NCBI GenBank assembly: GCA_030737835.1
Contig: CM060847.1
Location: 17,631,979-17,695,978, forward strand
Source of the DNA: Acorus gramineus
Lineage: Eukaryota; Streptophyta; Magnoliopsida; Acorales; Acoraceae
Length of the DNA: 64,000 nt
Direction: 5' to 3'
Position numbers and translations under genes: made by a program. This document shows, one piece after another, positions 23,966-35,742 of the stretch. A model generated the notes under the pieces. It was not told the origin of the DNA. It saw only the letters and a list, made by a program, of their open reading frames with translations, and ran no database searches. How positions within the stretch are numbered: the first letter of the stretch is position 1; each line of letters begins with the position of its first letter.

Positions 23966-25764
23966 TTCTTCAGAATGTGTATCTTTGAACTTGATCCCTT
24001 TTTCAAGATTTTGTTGAGGAATGAATATTGGTTTTTCAGTATTTTGACTATATTTTTGGATGAAGTAGCCAAGGTCTTGAGATTTTGCAGACCTTCGGTA
24101 TGAATATTGTCAAGGATACAGTTTTCAGCGAGGGCTTTCTCTATTCTTTCAGTTTGGCTACTTATAGATCTCAAAGCAACATTAGTAAAATTATTTTGTT
24201 CCATGACCTGAATAAAATATTCTGCCTTGAAGGGACTACCAGGGTCTATCCCAGTAGTAGTCTTAAGAGGGCTAGCTATAATGTCAGATTTTGTAACTTT
24301 AATCTTTTCAAACGGTGGATGGATAGATTCCACCTCTTCATTGTTATACTTCCTCCATTTAGTGGTATATTTATCAATTTTTTCAAGGACCATAGCATGG
24401 TCTTCTTTGGGAAGATCAACGAGCATGTTTTGTAACATCGGAATATAAGTATGTTCAAACCAATCAAAGAAATATACAGTGTTTCGTTCAAATCTCATAT
24501 GATCATACCACTGTTCTCTAATCGGGCCTTGTTCTTCTTTGGGTATAGTGTTGAAAAACCATTTTCTTTTCTCATTATTTTTTGATGAATAAAAATCATT
24601 TTTTATAATTTCTTTATCTATTTCATAGTCATCATTCTCACTTATAGTAAGCATGTCCGACTCAGCGGGATCATATTCAGAAGGAATTTCATTTTGAGTT
24701 TCAGCTTCATAAACTGCTGATGCAACCCCTATAGGCTGGCTAAAGTAGGAGTCATGGGTTGTCAAATATTGGCTATCTCTCTCAGAAACAGAGCGTATTC
24801 TGGGAGTCAAGTTTTCCCTTCTGCTTACCGGAGTAGTTCTAAAAGATCTTGTCCTTTGAAAACCACAATTAGTATTAGAAAATCGTATTTCAATATTACC
24901 ACCATCCTTTTCAAGAATTTCTTTAAGGTCTGAGTTTTCCAGGGGCTTATCAGGTTGAGCATTTTCAAGGGTCCAGGAATTTGGCAGTCTGATCTCATCC
25001 CATTTTAAAGTTTTAGGGATAAAAGAGTTATTCTTTGGGTTTGTCTGAAGCAATGTAGTAATACCTTTAATATCTGAGACCCTACTTTTAGGGGATAAAG
25101 TGTTCATAACCTTGAAATATACTCTATAACTAAGGTTTATATTTAAAGTGCCATTATTAAGGTTGAAACCATTAGTCTGGATTCTCATAACTAAAGCATC
25201 CAAAATGTTGGGATCAGTTAAGGACACAGAGAAATTAGGAAAGGCATTAAAAAATATCGGTCCTTTACTTAAGCTGGATTCAACTATCCCTAGAACAGAA
25301 TCGGCAAATCTTAGATGCCTATTGTCTTGGAGACAAACTAAAACTGCAGTATTCAAGTTTTCTCGAACTAGGGCATCTACGGATACCTGCACTAATCCAA
25401 TGTGAAGATAGTGATATTAGGGTTTTGCCCTTATCCTGTCTATTTTCTTTTGGGATATAAAATGGAAATTCTCATGCCCATCAGTCAAAGGAATAGTTCT
25501 TTCAATAGTCTTGATATAATAGTCTGTTTTAAGACTAAAGGTGTTACAAACATAAATCTCGTTGAATGGGACTTTAGGGATCTTCCAATTACTGAAAGAT
25601 TGTTCTATACTCTCGTAATTTATCTGTTGCATGTTTTTAATGGACATAATCCTAATGGTAGGAGAATTCGATGTTCTAGAGGTGGAGGCTCCATCCGTGA
25701 AAGTGGAGGCTTCATGTACCCATGATATAAGGGATCGGAAAAGATTGGCCATGAGGGAGTGCAA
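23938..25764 (-). pseudogene. Movement protein region of the pararetrovirus
   Basis: Two frames in the same register, 25417-25764 and 23938-25392, are separated by a TAA near 25410 and a few further codons. Around the break the reading includes HIGLVQVSVDAL and then TAVLVCLQDNRHLRFADS and LGIVESSLSKGPIFFNAFPN, the core of the 30K-superfamily movement protein of caulimovirids. This protein modifies plasmodesmata for cell-to-cell spread. The distal half (about codons 200-484) is acidic and charged and has no further motif I recognise. It ends in a frame different from the capsid region, with a frameshift near 24010. Confidence 0.8.
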
Positions 25765-26014
25765 GGGAATCAGTCAACAACGTATTACGTTCCTAACTCT
25801 ACTGAACCTTAGAAGAGAGTGTGAACAACGCGACTACAAGGTCTCAAAAGCACTGTTCACCGACAGATACTACTGTTCATAAAGTATTGTTCAAACAAGC
25901 CAATCCCTTAAAAATCAAGTTTTTGGCTTTCAAAAACACTTATTTCAAAACCCTCCTTCGAAACCCTTACACCCCCACCTTTTTTTTGGTCCCCTCTCAA
26001 CTCTCCCGCCGGCA
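25765..26014. other. Junction between pararetrovirus and LINE; possible LINE 5' UTR
   Basis: The sequence becomes C-rich towards the LINE ORF1 start (ACCCCCACC and TCCCCTCTCAACTCTCCCG just before ATG 26015). This is a plausible LINE 5' untranslated region with internal promoter. The exact boundary between viral and LINE sequence is not visible. Confidence 0.4.
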
Positions 26015-27568
26015 ATGCCGGACCCTCCGCCCTCGGCGGGAGGTCCTGCTTCGCTATCCTCTCCTGATCAACCCCCTGTTTTGATCTCTTCAACCTCCAT
26101 CCTCCCTACGCCTTTCACCACCATTCCCCCTCCCATCCTCTTCTCCAGCCTATCCTATCACCTCTCTTCCCCTGGCCCTAGCTATGTCGGGTGTGATCTC
26201 GTCTCACCCCACCTTGAAAGCGGCTCTCCCAGTAGCCCCTCTCAAACCTCTGACATTGATGGATTTGCTGCTCCCTTCTCTGAAGTAGCCACCTTTGAAC
26301 ATTCTCCTTCACCCCCTACGAAGACCCTTGCAATCCCTAACTCGGGGACTTCGCAACCCTCCATTCCTTCTCTGCAGGGGAAGGCTTTGACATCTGAGAC
26401 ACTGGCCTCTGCTGCGGGACCGTATACAAAGGAGACTTCTGCAATGTCCTCTAAAGGTATTTTACCTACACCCCCTGCAAATTTTCATGTTGGGGAGTCA
26501 TCCAAACCTAAAAAATCTGAGATCAAAGCTGTCCCCCGACCAAGATGGAACAAAATAAATGTACCCCCTCCGGAGGTGAATGTTGAATCGAATCAGTGGG
26601 CAAGCCTGATCTCTTCATCATCCTCAATCAAGCATCAAACTAGTATGGAATTCTTCTCTCCGGAATCGGATTGCTCTCAGAAATTTGCCATTCTTGAGGA
26701 AGAAGAAGTGCTGGAGGCAAAGAGAGCATGGGGTTATAGTCTGATTGGTTATGTATGGGGAAAAACTCCGGTTTATACACCTTTTTGGCAATTCATCAAC
26801 AATTTGTGGAAGCCAAAAGGTGACCTCTCGCTTTCTCTTCAGGGGAATGGTTTCTTTATGGTCAGATTCTCGCTGGAGGAAGATCTCATTCATGTTCTTG
26901 AGAGAGGACCTTGGTCTATGGACAATCATCCTTTTGTAATTCAGAAATGGAATAGAAACACTAGAATGGAGCATGAAAGGCTTAATTCTATCCCTATTTG
27001 GGTCAAATTTCCTAACCTTCCCTTTCACTTTTGGTCTCAGACCTGTATCGGAAAGATTGCAAGCTTGATAGGCACCCCTTTGTATATGGATTCTCCCACT
27101 GCTTCCAGATCTCGAACAGCTTTTGCAAGGGTTTGTGTAGAAATTGAAGCGGGGGAGGATCTTCCGGATGAAGTTTTCGTTCAAATTCACAATGGTGACA
27201 GAGAAGCAGTTAAGGTTATGTATGACTGGAAGCTTGAGGTTTGTAAGCATTGCAACACTTTCGGGCATGAAGAGAATCTTTGCTGCAAAAAGCCTCGTTT
27301 CAATGTCAAAGAGGGCCCTTCTAATGCAAAATCCCTTCCTAAAGAAGTGCCCTTCACAGAGGTTCGTTCCAAACAGAGATCAATTAACAACCCAAGTGAC
27401 ACTACATCAAAGGCTTCGGTGTCTACTCCAACTTTACCTGTGCTTCAGGAGGTATCCATAGTCAATCAATCGACTATGTCTTCTCTGTCTGAACATCTAG
27501 TTGATTCTCCTATACCTCCACAAGATGGTTTGTTATCCTCGGATCATCATAAAGTGCTCTTATTTTGA
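26015..27568 (+). CDS. LINE ORF1 protein (DUF4283, CCHC zinc knuckle)
   Basis: 517 codons. The N-terminal ~170 residues are Pro/Ser-rich and disordered-looking (PDPPPSAGGPASLSS). A DUF4283 domain follows at about residues 235-400 (YSLIGYVWGKTPVY, FMVRFSLEEDLIHVLERGPW, IPIWVKFPNLPFHFWS). Then comes the zinc knuckle CKHCNTFGHEENLC (CX2CX4HX4C) near residue 412. In plant L1 elements this protein binds element RNA as a nucleic-acid chaperone in the ribonucleoprotein. The frame ends at 27568, while a Lys/Ser-rich tail continues in another frame at 27565-27840, so the original C-terminus was probably longer and one frameshift has shortened it. The first ATG of the open frame is used; it lies in a C-rich leader. 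Confidence 0.75.
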   Translation: MPDPPPSAGGPASLSSPDQPPVLISSTSILPTPFTTIPPPILFSSLSYHLSSPGPSYVGCDLVSPHLESGSPSSPSQTSDIDGFAAPFSEVATFEHSPSPPTKTLAIPNSGTSQPSIPSLQGKALTSETLASAAGPYTKETSAMSSKGILPTPPANFHVGESSKPKKSEIKAVPRPRWNKINVPPPEVNVESNQWASLISSSSSIKHQTSMEFFSPESDCSQKFAILEEEEVLEAKRAWGYSLIGYVWGKTPVYTPFWQFINNLWKPKGDLSLSLQGNGFFMVRFSLEEDLIHVLERGPWSMDNHPFVIQKWNRNTRMEHERLNSIPIWVKFPNLPFHFWSQTCIGKIASLIGTPLYMDSPTASRSRTAFARVCVEIEAGEDLPDEVFVQIHNGDREAVKVMYDWKLEVCKHCNTFGHEENLCCKKPRFNVKEGPSNAKSLPKEVPFTEVRSKQRSINNPSDTTSKASVSTPTLPVLQEVSIVNQSTMSSLSEHLVDSPIPPQDGLLSSDHHKVLLF

Positions 27569-27864
27569 GCACTTTGAATGGGGAGGGGGAGGATGTTGTG
27601 CAATCTTCCAAAGGACTCCTTGAGTCAGTGACTGCTGTGCCTACAAATGGCTCTGTGCTACAAGTTGTGCTTCATCCGAAACATATTCTCCCTCCAATGA
27701 TTCACAAGTCTAAAAGAAATAAGTCTATCCAATCACACAAGCAGTCTGAAGACACACTTGCAGATTCTAACACCAAGGGAGTTAAGAAAAGCAAGAAAAA
27801 GAAAAAGGCCTCTTCGAGGCAGTCTAAGGCCACGGCCTAAGGCCCCCACGCTCTCCAAGTTTTA

Positions 27865-30732
27865 ATGGACTGTGTTTTTTGGAACATCCGGGGTTTGAAT
27901 AGCAAAGAAAAACAATTGGATGTAAAAAAAAATTCGTTGAAGCATGCCACACCACTAATTTCTCTTGTAGAAACTAAGCTGGATGCAACTAATGCCTCTA
28001 ATATTTGCAGGAATATCCTCCCTCATTATCAATTTCTTAATCCCATTCCGAATGGTCGAATATGGTTTTTTTGGAATATCTCTGTGGCTGATGTTGAACT
28101 CATTGCCTTCTCTACTCAGTATTTACACTGCAGAATCAGCCCTTTATCTCAAGGACAGCCGGCATATTATATCACAGTTGTCTATGCATCCAATTCCTCC
28201 AGTGAACGGCAGATTCTCTGGAATGATCTCACTTCCTTAGCTGGAACTATATTCCTCGAAATGGATTGTCGGAGGTGATTTCAATGAAGTCCGTTTTTCC
28301 TAAGAAAAGATGGGTGGAAGACCTCCCCATTCAAGAAGAACAAACCATTTCAACAACTGTGTTTCCTCATGTCTTCTTCAAGATCTTCGAGCCACTGGGA
28401 GTTATTTTTCGTGGTGTAATAATCAAGAATCGCGAATCGCTTGCCAGTTGGATCGAGTCCTGGTCAACTCCCAATGGTTGTTGGAGCACACTGATAGTTT
28501 TTATCACTCCCTTCCACCAGGTCTTTCTAATCATTCAGCTTTACAAGTTTCAGTCTGCCCAGATTTTCCCTCTGGTCCCCAACCTTTTAAATATCTACAA
28601 GCATGGGAATCTCATCCACTTTTTGATAAGCTTATTGTGTCAGCATGGGGCTACATAGTAATAGGTTCCCCGATGTTCATTCTTGCTAAGAAACTCCAGC
28701 ATCTAAAGGGTGTATTGAAGGCTTGGAACAGAGAGACATTTGGCAATATTTTCATGGCCAGTTGAGACACTCTTGTTCTCAGCTTGAGCGTGCGCAATTG
28801 GTTACTGAGAGTGATCCTCTCAACCAAGATTTCATCCAGGTTGAATGCAAGGCAGAGAAAGATTACCTTGAGGTTCTAAGACGGAAGGAGAGTCTACTCA
28901 GACAAAAATCACGTCAAACCTGGCTTCAAGAGGGGATAGAAACTCCAAATTCTTTTTCTCTTCCATCAAAGCAAGAGCTGCCTTCAACACTTTTCGCAAA
29001 GTGAAATTAGAGGACGGTTCCTTTTCCACGGATCCAGAATTAATTAAGAAGCATGCATTGGACTATTTCCAAACTCTTTTGAACAGAGATTGTTCTACTC
29101 CAGTTTCACCAATCACCTCTTCAGTGAGGTTATCTGATGAAGAAAGCAATACCTTATGTGCTGCTATTTCAGATGAGGAGATTAAATTGGCTCTATTCTC
29201 TGCCAAGTCCCTCAGCAATCCTTACCCAGATGGTTTTCCAACTCGTTTCTTTCAGGCTTTTTGGCATGTGGTAAAAGAGGACTACTTAGCAGCCGTTCGG
29301 TCTTTCTTTTAGAATGTTTATCTTCTTCGACAACTAAATCATTCCTTCATCTCACTAATCCCGAAATCCAAGCACGCAGACTCCTTCGACAAGTTCAGAC
29401 CAATATCTCTATGCAACTCCATATACAAAACTATCTCCAAAATCATTGCTTCAAGGCTCCAAGTGGTACTTCCAAGGCTAATTCTTCCTAATCAGTCAGC
29501 TTTTGTGAAAGGTAGAAATATTGTGCATAGCACCATGTTAGCTCACGAGCTTGTTTGGTACCTACCTCTTCATTCTTCCAATGGCCAGACTTGTATAAAG
29601 GTGGACTTGAAAAAAGCCTTTGACAGTGTGAGGTGGGACTTCTTGCTAGCAGTTATGAAGAGTCTAAACTTTCCAGAAAAATGGTGTAATTTGATCCTGC
29701 AATGTGTATCCACGACCTCGTATTCTGTACTGGTTAATGGCAGTCCAGTTGGTTCTTCTCATTCAAGTGTGGGCTAAGACAAGGAGACCCCCTATCCCCT
29801 CTTCTCTTTGTTATAGTAATTAATGCATTTTCTCAGTCTATTGAGAGTGCTGTGGCAGTCAAGAAGGTTGGGAGATTCATCAATTCCTCTCACAATACTT
29901 CTCATTTAATCGTTGCAGATGACCTTATTATCTTCACAGATAGCTCTCAAGCCTCGACCAAGGAACTTAAGCACTTTTGATGAATTCTCTATTGGCTCGG
30001 GTCTCCATCTCAACCCTGAAAAAAGCCAACTATTCTGTTCCTCAAATCAGGTCCCGACTTCAGTCATGGTATGGACTACTTCTATCCAAAGCGGGTTCTG
30101 GAACTCATCAAGACAGTGCTTCTAAGCCTTAGTTTCTACTGGACTGCTGGGTTTGCCTTGCCCAAAAAAACAATCAAAACTCTAGAACAAATCTGCAGAA
30201 GATTTCTCTGGTCTGGAGAGGAAGGTAAGGTGAAACTAAATGCAGTCGTTGGGACAAGATTTGTCTACCGAAGGAGGAAGGTGGACTTGGAGTTAAGTAT
30301 ATTGTGGATTGGAATTCTGCAGCCATGGGAACTAGATTATGGGAGATCACAACAAATCATATGTCTTTATGGGTTACATGGGTAAAGGCTAGATATTGCA
30401 AGAACAGGTCAATTTGGAGTATCGAAGCCACTCAATCTTCCTCATCTCTTTGGCGAAAGATCTTGAACTCCATATCTTGGCTAAGGGACAACACCAATTT
30501 CATCATTACTGATGGTAGGTCCATAAATCTATGGGATGACCCATGGATCAATGGATTTGGGCTTAAGCATTATTTCAACAATCATTCTCTTCTCCATTGG
30601 GGTCTCCCGCGGAATGCTTCAATGGTGAGCCTCATTGTTGATAATGGTACATTCCATCTTGCCCTTATATATTGCTGGGACGACGCTTCAAAAAGACGGC
30701 TGCACTTATTCACTGCAGATAATGAGGCGTAA
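27865..30732 (+). pseudogene. LINE ORF2 (endonuclease and reverse transcriptase), frameshifted
   Basis: It starts at MDCVFWNIRGLNSKEKQ, the N-terminus of the apurinic-type endonuclease, with ISLVETKLDA following. The endonuclease C-terminus appears in another frame (GSYFSWCNNQESRIACQLDR, 28310-28765). RT motifs follow in yet other frames: NQSAFVKGRNIVHSTMLAHE (about 29490), KVDLKKAFDSVRWDF (about 29600), GLRQGDPLSPLLFV (about 29770) and the catalytic ADDLIIF (about 29920). At least five frame changes lie between 28278 and 30400. The last recognised stretch (WDDPWINGFGL, SLWRKILNSISW) is the region after RT. The endonuclease nicks the target and RT copies the RNA from the nick; this copy cannot do either. 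Confidence 0.88.
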
Positions 30733-31393
30733 TCAATGCCTCGAAAATGGGTTTCACGAAATCCAAAGAGGTGCTGACGTTTGGGTTTTCTAAGGGAAGA
30801 CCACAGGAGGCTACGCGCCATTAAAGCTGACACAACAAATCAGCCGTCAAATCCTCAACAGATCAGAGAATCCCGATGTGAAATGCGACTAGATCTTTGA
30901 CCTCTCAAAAGGCGGAGGCGAGAGAGTGGAATAGCACAATTTCAGGAGGACTTTGAATACAAATACCAGTTTATTCTCACATATTCTAGCATAGCTATAT
31001 TCATCTATTCATTCCAAATAAACAGCTTTTTTTACTTATTTACCCCTATCCCATCCTATTCTCCCCCCTATTCCACTCCCCAAACAGCCCCAAATATCTT
31101 GTTTTCACTCAAAAATATTTCTCACTTGGAAAATGTTACACCCAATCTTTTTTTACAATTCAGAATGCAGTCCACCCATATTTTCATTTTTTTAAAATCA
31201 TATACATAATCTAACAAAGTTTGTACTTTTATAAAAGTTAAAGTATGTCCTTCAGTTAAATGAATGATATCGTATATATCTCGTTATAATTAATAGTAGA
31301 GATGACGATGTAAATGAGACTACATTTAGGACCGTAACAAACACTTAAATGTAACATCACCCACTCTTCTCACCATATATTGTTTTTTTGGTA
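30733..31393. other. Intergenic sequence between LINE and copia element 2, with MITE-like remnant
   Basis: No gene. 30930-31092 shares blocks (GGAATAGCACAATTTCAGG, then TATTCTAGCATAG) with 50600-50690 and ends CACTCCCCAAACAGCCCC, similar to MITE termini elsewhere in the window. It is probably a partial copy of a dispersed MITE. Confidence 0.45.
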
Positions 31394-31398
31394 ATTAT

Positions 31399-31708
31399 TG
31401 TTGTAAACTAAATAGAATATGAATACATATAGTATATAAATAAAGCACACAAGTATATAGAGAAGAGAAGTAGAGAGAGATTCTTATTCACTATTTTGTT
31501 GGTTGAATACAAGAGAGAACCCCTCTATTTATAGGGTGCATAGAGGAATCCCAAAGGTGGAGAGTTACAAGTCTATAGAGGTGAGGGGGAGATAGTGGGG
31601 CACTAATGGGAGTGTTATGGAATAGAAGAGTGGGGGAGGTTATGGAGTTGAAGAGTGGGGGAGGTTATAGGTTAGAGAAGTGGTGGTTATCCACCATATC
31701 TCACAACA
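31399..31708 (-). repeat. 3' LTR of copia element 2
   Basis: TG...CA bounded (TGTTGTAAACTAAATAG to ATATCTCACAACA as read on +) and collinear with 36992-37295. The inner edge abuts a polypurine tract. Confidence 0.95.
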
Positions 31709-31719
31709 CTCCCCCTTGG
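31709..31719 (-). other. Polypurine tract of copia element 2
   Basis: The minus strand reads CCAAGGGGGAG directly before the 3' LTR, the plus-strand primer position. Confidence 0.8.
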
Positions 31720-31741
31720 ATGACCACCACGCTAAGAAAAT

Positions 31742-31912
31742 TGCCTCATTAAAACCTTGCTTGGAAAACCCAATGGGAAAAAACCAAAGCGAAGGAAAAA
31801 GAGTACAATGTAACTTAATCGTATAATAGTGTATGCGTTTGACACTGCCTCATTAAAACCTTGCCAGGAAAACCCAATGGGACAAAACCTAGGCGAAGGA
31901 AAAAGAGTACAG
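31742..31912. repeat. Direct repeat (period 104 bp) in the 3' untranslated region of copia element 2
   Basis: Two blocks of about 66 bp, both containing TGCCTCATTAAAACCTTGC, then AACCCAATGGGA and GAAGGAAAAAGAGTACA, start at 31742 and 31846. They lie between the RNase H stop and the polypurine tract and are non-coding. Confidence 0.85.
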
Positions 31913-31959
31913 TTCGCAAAATGTCATCAAAAATTACTCCCCCTCATAAGTACAAGATT

Positions 31960-34900
31960 TCAAGAATTTTGGTCGCAAACTCGTCGCATCCCGATTTCAT
32001 ACACCAGCTTCTTGAATGTTGATGTCAACAAATCTGCAAGATTGTCCTTTGACTGAATTTGTTGAACATCAATTTCATGTCTCTGCTGGAGCTCATGAGT
32101 GTAAAAGAATTTTGGAGAAATATGCTTTGTTCTATCACCCTTGATATATCCCCCTTTGATTTGAGCAATGCATGCTGCATTGTCTTCATATATAGTTGTT
32201 GGAACATCTGTAATGAGAGATAGTCCGCATGCAGTACGAATATGATGAACCAAAGACCTTATCCACACGCATTCCCGGCTTGCTTCGTGGAGTGCAAGAA
32301 TCTCAGAGTGGTTAGAAGACGTGGCGACCAAAGTCTGTTTCGTAGATCGCCAAGAGATTGCTGTGCCACCGCAAGTGAATACATAGCCTGTTTGTGAGCG
32401 AGCCTTGTGAGGATCTGAAAGATATCCTGAATCTGCATAACCCTTTAGTTGTGCACCATTATTGGAATCCTTTGCATAGAATAGACCCATGTCTGACGTT
32501 CCACGAAGATAACGAAAAATGTGCTTCACACCATTCCAATGCCTTCGAGTTGGTGCAGAGCTAAATCTGGCCAATAAATTAACTGAAAATGCAATGTCAG
32601 GTCTAGTGCATTGGGCCAAATATAATAAGGCACCAATTGCACTAAGATATGGTACTTCAGGACCAAGAAGATTTTCAGTATCTTCTTTTGGACGAAAAGG
32701 TCCTTCTTTGGGTCAAGTAACCTTACTACCATTGGAGTACTTAATGGATGACATTTGTCCATATTAAAACGCTTCAGGATTTTTTCAACATATGTTGTTT
32801 GATGAACAAGTATCCCATTTGAACTTTGCTCAATTTGCAAGCCGAGACAATATCTTGTTTTTCCAAGATCTTTCATTTCAAACTCCTTTTTCAGATATTC
32901 GGAAGCCTTTTGAGCTCTTCAGGAGTCCCAATTAGATTAATATCATCAACATATACTGCAATAATGGTAAATCCGAGTTCCATTTTCTTAATAAATACAC
33001 AGGGGCATATTGGATCATTGACATATCCTTCTTTTATTAAGTACTCACTAAGACGGTTATACCACATTCGTCCAGATTGCTTTAATCCATACAAGGATCG
33101 TCTTAGCTTGATTGAGTACATGTTTCGTGGTTTTGCTTCAGGCAATTTTAGTCCTTCAGGAACTTTCATATAAATGTCGGTATCTAATTTTCCATATAAA
33201 TATGCAGTAACCACATCCATTAGCTGCATGTCAAGTCCTTCTGAGACTACAAGACTAATTAAATACCGAAATGTGATTGTGTCCATCACAGGAGAATATG
33301 TCTCTTCAAAATCTATCCCAGGTCTCTGCAGGAAACCCTGTGCCACAAGACGAGCTTTGTATCTAACAATCTCGTTTCTTTCATTTCGTTTTCTCGCAAA
33401 CACCCATTTACATCCTACTGGTTTAACACCTTCAGGGGTTAGGACTACTGGTCCAAATACTTGGTGTTTTGCAAGTGAATCCAATTCTGTTTGAATAGCA
33501 GCTTTCCATTGTGGCCAACAATTTTTTCGTCTGCATTCATCCACTGAACGTGGTTCTAAATCATTATCTGAAATGATTTCTGTAGCTACTGCAAATGAGA
33601 ATATATCATCAACAAGCACTTGCTTTCGATCCCACAATATTTGTGAATTTGCATAATTTATGGAAATTTCTTCATTTCCATGTACTTGTTCTTCATGCAC
33701 GGGCGTCACTTCAGGGACGTCAGTCTCTTCAGGGACTTGTGTCACTTCAGGGACTTCTTCCTCTGTAGGAGTTATTATTGTGGGTCTTTCAAGTGTTTCA
33801 TACTCTTCTAGAGAATTATTCTTCATTGTTTTTCTCCTTCGGGGAGCTGAATCTTTTGAGCCTATAGGTCTTCCACGCTTCAGGCGTGTTTTTGTTGATT
33901 CATTAGCCGGCATATTAGCAGTTTTTCCTATTGGAACATTAATTCGAGCTGGAGTATTAGCAGCTGGAATATGTGATTTCATCACTTTTGCTGCATCATT
34001 GAATGCATCTGGCAATTGATGCGCAATTCTTTGAAGATGAGTGATTCTTTGCACTTCAGTTTCACATTGATTAGTGCGAGGATCAAGATGAGACAAAGAT
34101 GGAGTTTTCCATATAAGTTCACGTCGTTCTTCTGGCGACGGATTTTCTCCCCCTAATGACGGGAATATTGTCTCATCAAAATGACAATCCGCAAATCGAG
34201 CGGTAAAAACATCCCCTGTCAATGGTTCAAGATATCTTATAATAGAGGGAGAATCAAAGCCTACATAAATTCCCAATCGACGTTGAGGGCCCATTTTAGT
34301 TCGTTGTGTAGGGGCAATAGGAACTTGTACAGCACAACCAAAAATTCGAAGATGTGAAATATTTGGTTGATGACCCAGTACGAGCTGTAAAGGGGAATAT
34401 TGATGATAAGCAGTTGGCCGAAGGCGAACTAATGCTGCTGCATGCAATATAGCATGACCCCAAGCTGAAACGGGTAATTTTGTCCTCAAAAGCATAGGAC
34501 GTGCAATTAGCTGAAGATGCTTAATAAATGATTCAGCTAATCCATTTTGGGTGTGCACATGAGCAACAGGGTGTTCAACATCGATGCCATGCGACATACA
34601 ATAGTCGTTAAAAGTTTTCGATGTGAATTCACCAGCTCCATCAAGACGTATTGACTTTATATGATAATCCGAAAAATGCGACTGTAATCGGATTATCTGA
34701 GCAAGTAGTCTTGCAAATGCAGCATTCCGAGTGGATAATAGACAAACATGCGACCATCTAGCAGATGCGTCTATCAATACCATAAAATACTTGAATGGTC
34801 CACATGGGGGGTGGATTGGGCCACATATATCCCCTTGGATTCTTTGCAAAAATGTTGGTGACTCAACATTGACTTTTGTAGGGGATGGTCTAACTATCAA

Positions 34901-35638
34901 TTTTCCTTGTGAGCACGAAGTGCATTGATAGTGATTAGGTAAAAGAATCTTCTGGTTCTTTAACGAATGCCCAAATGAATTATCAATTATTCGACGCATC
35001 ATTGTAGATCCTGGATGCCCGAGACGATCATGCCAAAGTGTAAAAATATCTGAATCATAGAACTTCTGGTTCATTACAGCATATGATTCGATTGTTTTTA
35101 TGGTTGTATAATACAACCCAGATGAGAAAGCATGAAGTTTCTCTAATACATGTTTTTGGCCTGAAACAATTGAAGTAATACATAAATACTCCATATTGTT
35201 TTCATTGATAGTCTCAATATGATATCCATTAAGACGGATATCCTTAAAACTTAGCAGATTTCTTCTGGATCTTGCTGAATATAATGCATCATTAATACAA
35301 AATTTTGTACCTCCTGGTAATATTATATTTGCTCTTCCGGAGCCTTCAATTAATTTCGTAGTACCAGAAATGGTATTAACATTTGCATTGATTAATGTCA
35401 ATGTCGAGAAATATTGTTTATTTCGTAGGATCGTATGTGTTGTAGCGCTGTCTGCTAGACAAATGTCACCAACCATAGCCATTCTTGTAAAAAAAAAAAA
35501 TGAAATAAATAAGATAAATATAAAAATAAGAAAAATGGATTTTAGATAACAAAGAAAAATTATAATTATAAAAATTATAAAAGTCTGATCGTACATCAGG
35601 TACGTGACCATATTTTTAAAGCACCAAATACATAACAA
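31960..35638 (-). pseudogene. pol polyprotein of copia element 2 (few frameshifts)
   Basis: The frame 32891-35638 (915 codons) opens with a hydrophobic stretch that is probably not translated. The likely start is the MAMVGDICLADSATTHT region, a protease-like motif with DSA where DSG is usual. Then come the GAG-pre-integrase region (LWHDRLGHPGSTMMRR), the integrase core (IRLDGAGEFTSKTF), and RT with AVYVDDINLIG as the catalytic box. A single-base frameshift near 32910 moves RT into 32526-32876, and another near 32650 moves it into 31960-32619, which holds RNase H (YADSGYLSDPHKARSQTGYV, then EDNAACIAQIKGG). Two frameshifts in an otherwise open 3.7-kb region agree with the near-identical LTRs: recently inserted, recently inactivated, or inserted defective. 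Confidence 0.9.
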
Positions 35639-35742
35639 TCATTTTCCTTGTGTTAGGGGTTTGTTCTGCAACCCTTTTCCCTTCAATTATGCTTTTGTTT
35701 AATAGCAAATCACTTCTAGTGATTTGAGATATTTTACAAACT

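Larger units (their letters stand above)
19139..25764 (-). mobile_element. Endogenous pararetrovirus (Caulimoviridae), degenerate
   Basis: A 6.6-kb minus-strand insertion with the order movement protein, capsid/zinc knuckle, aspartic protease, reverse transcriptase, RNase H, then an extra C-terminal region. There are no LTRs and no integrase. That gene order together with a 30K-type movement protein separates plant pararetroviruses from Ty3/gypsy elements. Reading is broken by an in-frame stop in the movement protein, frameshifts around the capsid and protease ends, a 127-bp duplication in RT and stops before RNase H. Such insertions enter host DNA by illegitimate recombination, not through an encoded integrase (established for the family). 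The genus cannot be decided from what I see. Confidence 0.88.
26015..30732 (+). mobile_element. LINE (L1-type non-LTR retrotransposon), 3'-truncated
   Basis: ORF1 (26015-27568, with continuation to 27840) and ORF2 (27865 onward) follow the plant L1 plan: DUF4283 and a CCHC knuckle in ORF1, then endonuclease and reverse transcriptase in ORF2. ORF2 homology stops around 30732, within the region after RT, without the usual zf-RVT and RNase H end, 3' UTR or poly(A). Normal LINE insertion truncates the 5' end, so loss of the 3' end points to a later deletion or recombination (inference). No target duplication was found. Confidence 0.88.
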
